Shown piece by piece: positions 1 through 7,300 of a stretch of 12,604 nucleotides of DNA. Below the pieces are notes generated by a model, which saw only the letters and a list, made by a program, of their open reading frames with translations, was not told where the DNA came from and made no database searches. The stretch lies in the NCBI GenBank assembly GCA_023423235.1, contig JAFAFY010000019.1, positions 1 to 12,604 on the forward strand, given 5' to 3'. A program made the translations under genes and the position numbers. This stretch comes from Pseudomonadota bacterium (GTDB taxonomy: Bacteria > Pseudomonadota > Gammaproteobacteria > Xanthomonadales > Xanthomonadaceae). The first letter of the stretch is position 1, and each line of letters opens with the position of its first letter.

Positions 1-235
1 GCCGCGTGGTCAGCGCGACCGCCTGGCCCAGGATGTCCTCGAGCGCCCAGTCGGCATCGGTCGACAGCAGGTCGACCCACCAGGCGTAGCCGTGCGAGAG
101 CTGCTCCCAGCCCTGCCAGCGCTCGACCACCGCATCGGCGGGCAGCCCTTCACCTTCGAGCGCATACAGGCGGGTGCTTCCCGCATAACGCGCCAGCGGT
201 GCCAGCACGGTGGCCGCAAGTTCGGTGGCCTGCAT
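1..235 (-). CDS. vgrG: Type VI secretion VgrG/TssI spike protein, N-terminal fragment
   Basis: This is an open frame of 78 codons that leaves the window at position 1, so only the N-terminus is visible. It starts at an ATG at 235-233, preceded by a perfect AGGAGG (241-246 on the opposite strand) with 5-nt spacing. The visible protein reads RLYALEGEGLP, then WEQLSHGYAWWVDLLSTDAD, then ILGQAVALTTR. This matches the opening beta domain of VgrG proteins (gp27-like: RLY.LEG, then LS..F.w.vdlLS.da, then llG..v.L). VgrG trimers form the spike under the PAAR tip and carry effectors. The gene is divergent from tssA, with 244 bp between the two start codons. Any C-terminal effector domain lies outside the window. 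The family call rests on a short N-terminal stretch plus T6SS context, so a fairly high but not full confidence is given. Confidence 0.75.
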   Translation of the reverse strand, partial: MQATELAATVLAPLARYAGSTRLYALEGEGLPADAVVERWQGWEQLSHGYAWWVDLLSTDADWALEDILGQAVALTTR

Positions 236-444
236 CACTTCCTCCTTGAAAGCGGGTCCGTCGCCGGAACTGCCGGGACTCCCCCATCACACCCATTGCC
301 GACTCTACAGAACCTGATCCCCCAGCGCGCGATGGTAGCGCATCGCGGGTGGCTGGACCGGCCGTGCGGAGGCGGCCATCAGCGACCGCCATCACATCCT
401 GGCGACGCGCATGCGGGGCCGTGCCGCGACAAAACAACCCGGGC

Positions 445-450
445 TAGAAT
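445..450 (+). promoter_or_regulatory. Probable -10 box for tssA
   Basis: TAGAAT sits 29 nt upstream of the tssA start, inside GGCTAGAAT. The same GGGCTAGAAT string appears before the gene at 11013. The -35 side (about 422-428) does not resemble TTGACA, so an activator or weak basal promoter is possible. The rest of the 236-479 gap shows no gene. A possible minus-strand -10 for vgrG (TAGAGT, 307-302) lacks a -35 and is not called. Confidence 0.4.
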
Positions 451-479
451 CCGGCGATTCCATCAGGAGCTGTACCGAC

Positions 480-1556
480 ATGTCGGAACTGGACGCGCTG
501 CTTGCCCCGATCTCCCCGGACCGCCCCTGCGGCGACGATCTGTCCTTCTCGCTGGAGTACGACCGCATCCAGGAAGCGCGCCGCAGCGACGACCCGACCC
601 TTGAACAAGGCGACTGGGTCACCGACCTCAAGAGCGCCGAATGGCCGACCGTGCTGCAACAGTCCTCCGAGCTGCTTCGCGAGCGCACCAAGGACCTGCA
701 ACTGGCGGTCTGGTTCACCGAAGCGGCGGCGCGGACGCGGGGGTTCCCGGGGCTCGCACTCGGTTTCCGCCTGGTCGCGGGGCTGTGCAACGCGTACTGG
801 GACGAGATGTACCCGACGCTCGAAGACGGCGATGCCGAGCAGCGCATCGGCAACCTCGGCTGGCTGCTGACGCATTCCACAACATGGATGAACGAGGTCC
901 CGCTGGTGCGCACCCAACTGGGTGGGTTCGGCCAGGTCCATTTCGAGGTCGCGCGCAACCGGCAGAAAAACCCCGACGCCCAGGCGAACGCCAACGATGA
1001 TCTGCCGGCGCTCGATGCGCTGGAGGCCGCCCGCCGCACCACATCGCACGAGCACTACCGCGCGCTGCTCGACGCCCTGCCCGACTGCCAGCAGGCGCTG
1101 GCCGAGCTGGAGGCAGCGGTCGACGCGCGCCTGGGCTTCGATGGTCCCAGCTTCAGCGCCGCGCGCGAGCAGCTCGCGTTCCTGTCCGATGTGGTGACAC
1201 GCTTTGCGCGCGAGGCCGGGATGTTCCTTGATGCAGGCAGCGACGCCGGAGCGGATGCGGCTGTGGAGCCGGACGCAGCGGAGGTGGCGGTGAACCCGAC
1301 GCCTGCGGCCGCCGCGAACGGCCCGCTGCAGTCGCGCAAGGAGGCGTTGCTGCAATTGCGCCGGGTTGCCGAGTTCTTCCGCCGCACCGAGCCGCACAGC
1401 CCGGTGGCCTACCTGGCCGACAAGGCGGCGCGCTGGGGCGAGATGCCGCTGCACGAATGGCTGCGCCGCGTGGTCAAGGACGACACCACCCTGGCGCAGT
1501 TGCAGGAGATGCTCGACGTCGCGCCGGGCGACCCGGGCCACGACGAGTTTTCCTGA
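480..1556 (+). CDS. tssA: Type VI secretion system protein TssA (ImpA family)
   Basis: The protein is 358 aa. TssA is a cytoplasmic dodecameric ring/star protein that contacts membrane complex, baseplate and tail and guides sheath and tube polymerisation. The ImpA N-terminal domain covers about residues 8-125, beginning PISPDRPCGDDLSFSLEYD and followed by the aromatic-rich LAVWFTEAAARTRG and GWLLTHSTTW parts. An Ala/Pro-rich linker (about 250-282) precedes the C-terminal signature FFRRTEPHSPVAYLADKAA (about 299-317) and LHEWLRRVVKDD. Domain order and length fit the short, TssA1-like class of about 345-360 aa, not the long class with an extra C-terminal VasJ-type region. The start at 480 is preferred to an in-frame ATG at 411, because AGGAG lies at 465-469 and the likely -10 box at 445-450 would leave the upstream ATG untranscribed. 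The gene stands alone on the plus strand, divergent from vgrG. Confidence 0.93.
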   Translation: MSELDALLAPISPDRPCGDDLSFSLEYDRIQEARRSDDPTLEQGDWVTDLKSAEWPTVLQQSSELLRERTKDLQLAVWFTEAAARTRGFPGLALGFRLVAGLCNAYWDEMYPTLEDGDAEQRIGNLGWLLTHSTTWMNEVPLVRTQLGGFGQVHFEVARNRQKNPDAQANANDDLPALDALEAARRTTSHEHYRALLDALPDCQQALAELEAAVDARLGFDGPSFSAAREQLAFLSDVVTRFAREAGMFLDAGSDAGADAAVEPDAAEVAVNPTPAAAANGPLQSRKEALLQLRRVAEFFRRTEPHSPVAYLADKAARWGEMPLHEWLRRVVKDDTTLAQLQEMLDVAPGDPGHDEFS

Positions 1557-1561
1557 CACCA

Positions 1562-1583
1562 GGCGCCGGCGGACTCCGGCGCC
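1562..1583 (+). terminator. GC-rich hairpin just after tssA
   Basis: A perfect 8-bp inverted repeat, GGCGCCGG-CGGACT-CCGGCGCC, starts 5 nt after the tssA stop. It is placed where a terminator would be, but no T-run follows. It may be an mRNA 3'-end stabiliser or a Rho-assisted end. Confidence 0.45.
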
Positions 1584-1967
1584 GCGCGGGCCACGGCAAT
1601 TGAGCACGGTGGTTCTGCCCGGCGATGCGACGCACCCGGGCGAAGGGCGAAATCACCCCGCGTCCACTGCCCGAATACCGCACGTCCGCCAGCGGTGCAT
1701 GACCACACAGACAGGTGAAGCACCGCCGAAAGGCGCTGGGCGATCAGGCCAGGCACTGCCATGGCCGGTGTTGCCTTGGGCCATTGCACATCAGAGACCT
1801 GATGAGCACGAAGCATTCAGCACCACGGTGTCGCCCCGCTCCGCATGCGGAAGCGGGTCGGCGTGAGGACAGAGCCGCCCCATCCACCCTTCGCGCACCT
1901 GTCCAGCGCGGCGCGGCGCACCGGGCGCTCGATCGACCTGCGCGCCAATGCCGCGCAAGCAGGCCGT

Positions 1968-1988
1968 CCCCCCCCCACGCACGCACGC
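1968..1988. repeat. C9 homopolymer followed by (ACGC)3
   Basis: A run of nine C (1968-1976) is followed directly by three ACGC units (1977-1988). Both are slippage-prone simple repeats. No convincing gene or promoter next to them would make this a phase switch. Confidence 0.7.
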
Positions 1989-2163
1989 AGAGGAAGTGAA
2001 CTGAGAGTCGTGTTGATCAGGTCAGATTATGGCGGAGGAGCCACTCGGGAACCTCTACACAAACCGACACCTGATTGGCAGCCTGTTTCAGCAACCCTGC
2101 TTCCTGGCCGCTTTTTTCCGCGTGCTAGAGAGATAGCCGGGTGGAGCAAGAGCCCCCTCATCC

Positions 2164-2199
2164 GCCCTGTGGGCACCTTCTCCCGCCAGCGGGAGAAGG
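2164..2199. repeat. REP-like double hairpin
   Basis: There are two adjacent inverted repeats: GCCC-tgt-GGGC (2164-2174), and a perfect 11-bp stem CCTTCTCCCGC-ca-GCGGGAGAAGG (2176-2199). In one frame this DNA translates to SPLIRPVGTFSRQREK, a familiar spurious peptide from dispersed intergenic repeats of proteobacterial genomes. It is therefore probably one copy of a genome-wide repetitive extragenic palindrome family. The right arm overlaps the first copy of the 59-bp tandem repeat. Confidence 0.7.
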
Positions 2200-2345
2200 A
2201 CAGCCGGAGGATCGTGCGAATCAGGAGAGACGACCGGCGGTGGACGCGCGGAAGAAGGGCGACTGGAAGATCCTGCGAATCAGAACAGAAAACCGGCGCT
2301 GGGCGCGCGGAAGAAGGGCAGCTGGAAGATCGTGCGAATCAGGAG
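2194..2345. repeat. 59-bp tandem repeat, about 2.6 copies
   Basis: Copies begin at 2194, 2253 and 2312, exactly 59 bp apart. Each starts AGAAGG(A/G)C, and the core is GGA(A/G)GATC(G/C)TGCGAATCAG. The first two units also share ACCGGCG and CGCGCGGA. Counted by eye, copies 1 and 2 match at 47 of 59 positions, and the partial copy 3 matches copy 1 at 31 of 34. The whole period is conserved, so this is not a CRISPR array. No coding role is apparent. Confidence 0.85.
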
Positions 2346-2349
2346 CCGG

Positions 2350-2428
2350 CATTCCCGCGAGGGGCGGGAATCTGGCGACGTTCAATGCATTGAAGGCGAA
2401 AGCACGGGATTCCGCCTTCGCGGCAATG
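2350..2428. repeat. Composite palindrome (MITE/BIME-like)
   Basis: The outer arms at 2350-2372 and 2407-2428 are imperfect inverted copies of CATTCCCGCGA...GGAATC. The left arm itself folds (ATTCCCGC-gaggg-GCGGGAAT, 2351-2371). The centre holds a perfect 14-bp palindrome, TTCAATGCATTGAA (2381-2394). This nested layout resembles paired REP elements; no target-site duplication was evident. Confidence 0.65.
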
Positions 2429-2519
2429 TCGGGCGAGAGCCGGCTTGCCCAGACCTTCCAGGATGCTCGCGCTCGACCACGCCAAGGGATAGACATGCGG
2501 CGCCACGTCGCGCCGTGCA

Positions 2520-2540
2520 CGATCGCGAGGACCGCGATCG
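2520..2540 (-). terminator. Hairpin downstream of the minus-strand T6SS operon
   Basis: A perfect 8-bp stem CGATCGCG-aggac-CGCGATCG lies 11 nt past the TAA stop of the OmpA-like gene. It is well placed to end the operon transcript, but no U-run follows on the minus strand, so intrinsic termination is uncertain. Confidence 0.5.
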
Positions 2541-2551
2541 CGCGGAGTGCG

Positions 2552-3328
2552 TTACAGCACCTTGAATTCGATACGCCGGTTGCGGGCGCGGCCCTCGGCG
2601 CTGGCGTTGTCGGCCACTGGCTGGTCGGGGCCGAGGCCCTGCACCTGCATCGCCACGTCGGGAATGCCGTGCTGGCGGAAGTAGGCACGCACGGTTTCCG
2701 CGCGCGCCAGGCTCAGCGCCACGTTGGCCTCGCGGCCGCCAACGTTGTCGGTATGCCCGATGATCTGCACGCGTGAATCACCAAGCTGGCGCATCGGCTC
2801 CAGCAGCTCGGCCAGCACGCCCAGGCCGACCGGGGTCAGCGTCGCGCTGCCGCTCTGGAACTCGACGATGCGGTTGGCGAGGATGTCGTCGATCAGGGCC
2901 TGCGGCGAACCGCCGACCAGCAGACCGCTGGAATTGACCGTGTAGGTGGCATTGAGCGATGTCAGCAGATGGCTGACCAGTTGCTGCTTCTGCGCCTCGT
3001 TGGCGACCTTGCCGGTGATGCGCACCGCGTTGCCATTGACGTCCAGCTCGCCCGGCGACACCCGCTGCAGGTCCTCGCCCGCCAGCTTGGCGACATTCTC
3101 CGCCCAGTTGGGCGGCGCGACGACGTTGTCGACCTGCAGGCGGTCGACCACGCGGTCGGCGCCGTAGACCTCGCGCAGGCGCGTGAGCAGGGTGGCCCGC
3201 GAGGCTTCATCGGGAACCACGCCCTCGATGACCACCGGCGCCGCGGCCGACTGTGCCTGCGCCGGCGCCCAGGCCAGCGACAGCGCCGCAGCCATGCCCA
3301 GCGCCAGGATCGGAAACAGCATTCGCAT
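2552..3328 (-). CDS. Periplasmic OmpA-family peptidoglycan-binding protein with BON-like region (TagN-like)
   Basis: The protein is 258 aa. A Sec signal peptide (residues 1-25, MRMLFPILALGMAAALSLAW, then APAQA|QS) has no lipobox, so the product should be a soluble periplasmic protein. Residues 31-138 look like one or two BON-type modules (VVIEGVVPDEASRATLL... and NAVRITGKVANEAQKQQLVSHLL). The C-terminal OmpA domain (about 153-258) carries the peptidoglycan-binding pattern: GHTDNVG (191-197), N202, LS..RA (205-210), GLGPDQPVA, and NRRIEF near the end. No beta-barrel is present. It is probably an anchor of the T6SS envelope complex to peptidoglycan, in the role of TagL/TagN-type proteins (inference). 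GGAG at 3336-3339 sits 7 nt before ATG 3328, which is why that start is chosen. An alternative ATG at 3334 overlaps the tagF stop as ATGA. Either way translation is coupled to tagF. It is the last gene of the operon. Confidence 0.85.
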   Translation of the reverse strand: MRMLFPILALGMAAALSLAWAPAQAQSAAAPVVIEGVVPDEASRATLLTRLREVYGADRVVDRLQVDNVVAPPNWAENVAKLAGEDLQRVSPGELDVNGNAVRITGKVANEAQKQQLVSHLLTSLNATYTVNSSGLLVGGSPQALIDDILANRIVEFQSGSATLTPVGLGVLAELLEPMRQLGDSRVQIIGHTDNVGGREANVALSLARAETVRAYFRQHGIPDVAMQVQGLGPDQPVADNASAEGRARNRRIEFKVL

Positions 3329-3330
3329 GG

Positions 3331-4311
3331 TCATGCTCCGAGGAAGGTTTCGCGGAAGAACTGCCGGGCCGAACGCAGCGAGAATTCGTCGCGCTCCAGA
3401 TAGCCGACCAGCTTGTTGAGCGCATAGTCCGAGGCGAGCTGCTCCTCGACCCACTCGGCGTCATCGACCAGGATCAGCTGCTCGCGCGCGGCGACCGGAT
3501 CCAGCACACCATACAGCGACGCAGCATCCGCGCCGGCGAAGCCGACCACCAGTCGCGGCGTCGCGACGTCCTGGATCAGGATCGCCAGCTCGTAGGGCGC
3601 CCGACCGATGAAGCCGGCGATCAGATCCATCCAGAAGGTCGCCACCAGCGTGCGGTACAGCGGGTCGCGCGGCAGCGGCAGCGCGAGCGCCTTTTCCAGA
3701 TGCGCAGATGCGCCGGTCAATGCCGGCTGCAGCAACAGACCCAGTGCCGGCAGCACCCACTTGAGCTGCAGGTCGCGATGCCCCGAGGCTTCCAGCAACT
3801 CCTGCAGCGAGCCGATCGACTGCAGGTCGAGGAAATCCATCAGCGCGGCGTCGTAGGCCGCCGGCGCGGTGTTGACGCGCAGGCTCGACTCGCCCAGCAC
3901 GCGCAACGCGGCGGTGGGCTCTTCCGCGCGCACCACGTCGGCGCTGAGGCGCGACAGGGTGGTCCATAGCCGGGAGAACGCCAGCGGGCAGCGGGCGATG
4001 AACTCCAGTGGCTGCGCAACCTCCACCCCGGTCGCGGACAGGAACGGAAACCGGCGCTGCGAGGCATCGGCGCTGGGCAAGAAATGCCCGGCGATGGCAA
4101 GCCGGTTGCGCGAGCCCACGAAGGCGAACGCCATCGGCGGTGCCTGGTCGTAGAGGCGCTTCCAGTCGCTGTTGCGCGAGAGCATTTCCAGCGCACTGCC
4201 CGCCCAGCGGTCCAGCAGCACCATCAACTGCTGGTTGCCGTTGGCACGGACGAAATCGCCCCGCGCGGGCAGCTTGCCGAAGAATCCGACCGGTGCGGCA
4301 ACTTCCGACAT
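3331..4311 (-). CDS. tagF: Type VI secretion-associated protein TagF
   Basis: The protein is 326 aa. TagF is a cytoplasmic post-translational repressor of T6SS assembly; in Pseudomonas it acts through the forkhead protein Fha and independently of the PpkA/PppA phosphorylation pathway. The diagnostic N-terminus is GFFGKLPARGDFVR (residues 9-22), followed by LLDRWAGSAL, the AFAFVGSRNRLAIAG segment and a hydrophobic FPF strand. This is the DUF2094/TagF fold. The protein is about 100 residues longer than the short TagF1 type (about 220 aa), with a C-terminal region (about 215-326) that includes LYRTLVATFWMDLIAGFIGR. I cannot assign a separate function to this extension, although long TagF forms are common. 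ATG 4311 has GGGGAG 8 nt upstream, inside the end of tssM. The gap to tssM is 5 nt, and the stop overlaps the next gene's alternative ATG, so the three genes are clearly co-translated. Confidence 0.92.
   Translation of the reverse strand: MSEVAAPVGFFGKLPARGDFVRANGNQQLMVLLDRWAGSALEMLSRNSDWKRLYDQAPPMAFAFVGSRNRLAIAGHFLPSADASQRRFPFLSATGVEVAQPLEFIARCPLAFSRLWTTLSRLSADVVRAEEPTAALRVLGESSLRVNTAPAAYDAALMDFLDLQSIGSLQELLEASGHRDLQLKWVLPALGLLLQPALTGASAHLEKALALPLPRDPLYRTLVATFWMDLIAGFIGRAPYELAILIQDVATPRLVVGFAGADAASLYGVLDPVAAREQLILVDDAEWVEEQLASDYALNKLVGYLERDEFSLRSARQFFRETFLGA
3336..3339 (-). promoter_or_regulatory. Ribosome-binding site deciding the ompA-like start
   Basis: GGAG on the minus strand lies 7 nt upstream of ATG 3328 but only 1 nt upstream of ATG 3334. 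It therefore favours the downstream start. It lies inside the last codons of tagF. Confidence 0.55.
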
Positions 4312-4316
4312 CGCGC

Positions 4317-7300
4317 TCACTCCCCGTCCGTGGTCTGGGCCGCAGCCGCCGGCGTGGCGGCCTGTGCCGCCGAGGTGGCGGACGCGGCAGGCGCAGGCGT
4401 ACCGCCGGCGACGCGCGCCGGCAGCTTGAGCCCGCGCATGCTGCTGGCCGACAGCCCGCCCACCGCGCCACTGGACTGCTGCACCGGCGCGCTGATCTGC
4501 TCCAGCAGCACGCTGACGCTGACGTTGTTCTGGCGCCAGGTCAGCTGGAAGCGGTTGTCGTTGATCGAGGTGATGTCGGCGGCAGCGAGCATCCGGTCCA
4601 GGCCGCTGGAACCCGGCACGTCGAACAGCTGCACCGCAACGCCGTTGGCGGTGACCGCGGTAATCTTGGCGCCCTGCGTGCCGGGGCCCGGCCACTGGAA
4701 GTTGTGCCACTGCGGCGGCGTGTTGCGGTAACGCAGCACCTGGCCGTCGATCTCGATGGCGTACTCGTTGAGCCCGGGAACCGGCTGCGGCTGCAGGCGG
4801 AACATCTGCGAAGCCCCGCCACCGGCCGCGCCACCGGACGAGGCCGCCTGCCCGAGCGGGGCGACCCAGCGCGCGTAGTTGTCGGTGAACTCCGGCAGCA
4901 GGGTAATGCCCACATCCGCCCACCGTGCAGGCTCGACCTGGTTGCCGCGGCGCGTGACCAGGCTGCCCAGCGTGTTGTTGCTGAACAGCGCGATGCTGCC
5001 GTTTGGCCCGAACACCTGCTCGATGTCGGCGGGAATCGCCTCGACCGAAGCACTGGGCGAGAACGGATAGCGCTGGCCGATGCCCGACTCGAACGGCTGG
5101 TAGACCTGCGCCGACCACACCTGGTTGAGCTCGGTCTCCACCGGCCGTACCAGGGCGATATAGGTCTGCACCACCGGGCGCAACAGCAGCGTGCGCAGCA
5201 CCTGCCGCTGCGCGTCGTCCACGCCGTCGAGCATCTGCTCGTCGACCGCACGCAGTGCCGAGGCGAGCTCGGAGTCGGACGCGCCGGACAGGGTCTGCTG
5301 CATCAGCTGGCTGGCGCCGGCGCCGGGCGCGCCCTGGGTGTTGATGTTGTTGAGCCGCGTGCGGATGCGTGCCAGCGCCTCGAAGTAGCTGTCGAGCAGC
5401 GAGGCGTTGCCGTCGCGCGCCACCGCCAGCCGCGCCAGGCCATTGAATTCGCGCCCGATCGGTCCGGCCGGCGCCGGCACCTTGCGACCGGTGTCGGGAT
5501 CGATCTGGACCGCGAACGGCGTGGGGTTGCGACGCATGATCACCCGCTCGAACCAGGCCACGAATCCGCGGCGGGCGGTGCCCATGGTTTCGCTCTCGGC
5601 CTGCGGGTTGTCCCAGACGGTGTTCTCGTTGACCGCTTCGAGCAGACGACGCAGCGGCGAGTTGCGCGGGTCACCGATGCTGTTCATGCGGTTGACGGCG
5701 AGATCGAAATTGTTGAACTCGGCGACCGCGACGCTTTCGACGAACTTGCGCCATTCGCGCGCGTACTCGTTCTTGTACAGGCCGGTCAGCTCCTGTGCGA
5801 TGTGCTCGGGGCTGCCGGCGATGGTCAGGTCGGTCGCCGTGGTGGTGTCGAGCACCCAGTCGGTGGTGTTGAGCTGGGTGTTGGAGGCCTCGCGGATCGC
5901 ATCGCGGACATAACCCTCCCAGGCCGCGCGCGAGAACGCGCCCGAGATGGCGTAGTTGCCGGTGATCGCGCCGTTGTTGCGCTCCTCGCCGATCAGGTAG
6001 TTGGCGGTGATGGTCGGGAACCGCGTTGCGGCGCGTGTCTTGATGTCGCCGTAGACGCGCTCCAGCGCCGGGCGTCCCTGCATCTGCTCACGCAGGATCT
6101 GGCGGCTGTCGTCGACCAGGGCGAACTTGGGCTCGATCTGCGGCCACTCGCGGTCGTTGGACTGGGCGACGTAGAACGACAGCAGCCGCTCGGCATCGCG
6201 CACCATGTCCTCGCGGGTCATCTGACCGCGGTTGGCTTCGAGCCAGTTGCGCCAGTAGCGGGTGAGTTCCGAGTTCAGGTGCGCGGCCTCCACCCGGCGC
6301 CGGTCGCCCAGCATCAGATAGGCCTTGAGCGCGTTGTAGGCATCGTCCAGGTTGCCGGGCGAGGCCTCCTGGTAGAGCCGGTCGGACTCCGGCGCCGCCG
6401 CACTGGCGTCGCCGCCGCCCAGCGGGTTGCCCGCCGCCGCTTCGCTGCCGTCGCGGCCACCGCCGGCGATCACCCGGGCCAGGTAGGCCTCCAGGCTTTC
6501 GGCGGTGGGCTGCAGCATGATCTGGCGCATGCCGTTGAAGTATTCCTGGCGCAGCTTGTGCTCGATGCGGCCGCCCTGGTAGAGGCCCAGCCCCATCGAA
6601 AGCGGGCGCTCCTTGCGGTAATGGTCCAGTTGCTCGAGGCGCTGCTGCAGGATCAGCAGGGCGTCGATCCGCGACTTCAGGTCGGTCCTGCCTTCCTGCA
6701 CCTGCACCGCCTTGTCCAGATCGGCGGCGGCGTTGGCGACGAGCTGGCGGTTGCTGGTGTACGACCAGGCCCAGCCGGCCAGGACCAGCGCCAGCACCGC
6801 GACCGAGCCCAGGAACGCCGCGTACCTGAGCCGCATGCGCTTGGGATTGGAGTACTGCCGGACCAGTTGCCGGTCGTGGAAGATCACCTTGCGGAACAGG
6901 CCGGTCAGGAAGAACCCGGTCTCGCCGGAACCGGCCACCGACGGCTCCACCGGCTGCTGCGCCAGCGAGAACTGCCGCGCGATGCGCTCGGAGGCGCGCT
7001 GCACCGAGGTCCCTTCCTGGATCGCACTGGTGAAGTAGAACCCCCGGAACACCGGCTTGAACTGGTAGGGGTTTTCCTCGAACAGGGTGGCGACGAAGCT
7101 GCGCAGCGCCGGCTTGATGGCGGCGAACTCCAGCGGCAGGGTCAGCAGCGCAGGCCCCTGGTCGCGGCCGCGGCGCAGCGCCAGTTGCGACATCGCCATT
7201 TCCTTCAGGCCATCGGCCAGCAGGTCGAAATGGCTGTCGAACGCGGCCAGTGCATCGGTATCGCCCTTGACGTCGAACGGCAGGGTCGCGCCCCAGGCGT

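Larger units (their letters stand above)
1557..2551. other. Gene-free, repeat-rich interval between tssA and the ompA-like gene
   Basis: About 1 kb separates the convergent 3' ends of tssA and the OmpA-like gene. The open frames here have low-complexity Arg/Ala/Pro translations, no ribosome-binding sites and no family motifs. The one at 1845-2393 simply reads through the repeats. Base composition is less extreme in 2000-2130 (AT-richer stretches such as TCAGATTATGG and CTTTTTTCC). Repeats inside the interval are listed separately. The region looks like decayed or inserted intergenic DNA, not a gene. Confidence 0.6.

Noticed and set aside
345..372. Sigma54-like site upstream of tssA
   Set aside because: TGGCTGG is present, but the GC of the -12 element is not at the required spacing.
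411..480. Earlier in-frame ATG for tssA at 411
   Set aside because: The TAGAAT box at 445-450 lies inside this stretch, AGGAG precedes ATG 480, and the 411 extension has no TssA similarity.
444..1607. 387-codon minus-strand frame opposite tssA
   Set aside because: tssA on the plus strand carries the ImpA signatures and an RBS; the antisense frame has none.
2194..2345. Possible CRISPR array
   Set aside because: The whole 59-bp period is conserved, with no unique spacers, only 2.6 units and no cas genes in view.
1845..2393. 182-codon plus-strand frame in the intergenic kilobase
   Set aside because: It translates the REP-like and 59-bp repeats (SPLIRPVGTFSR type spurious peptide), lacks an RBS and is Arg-rich.
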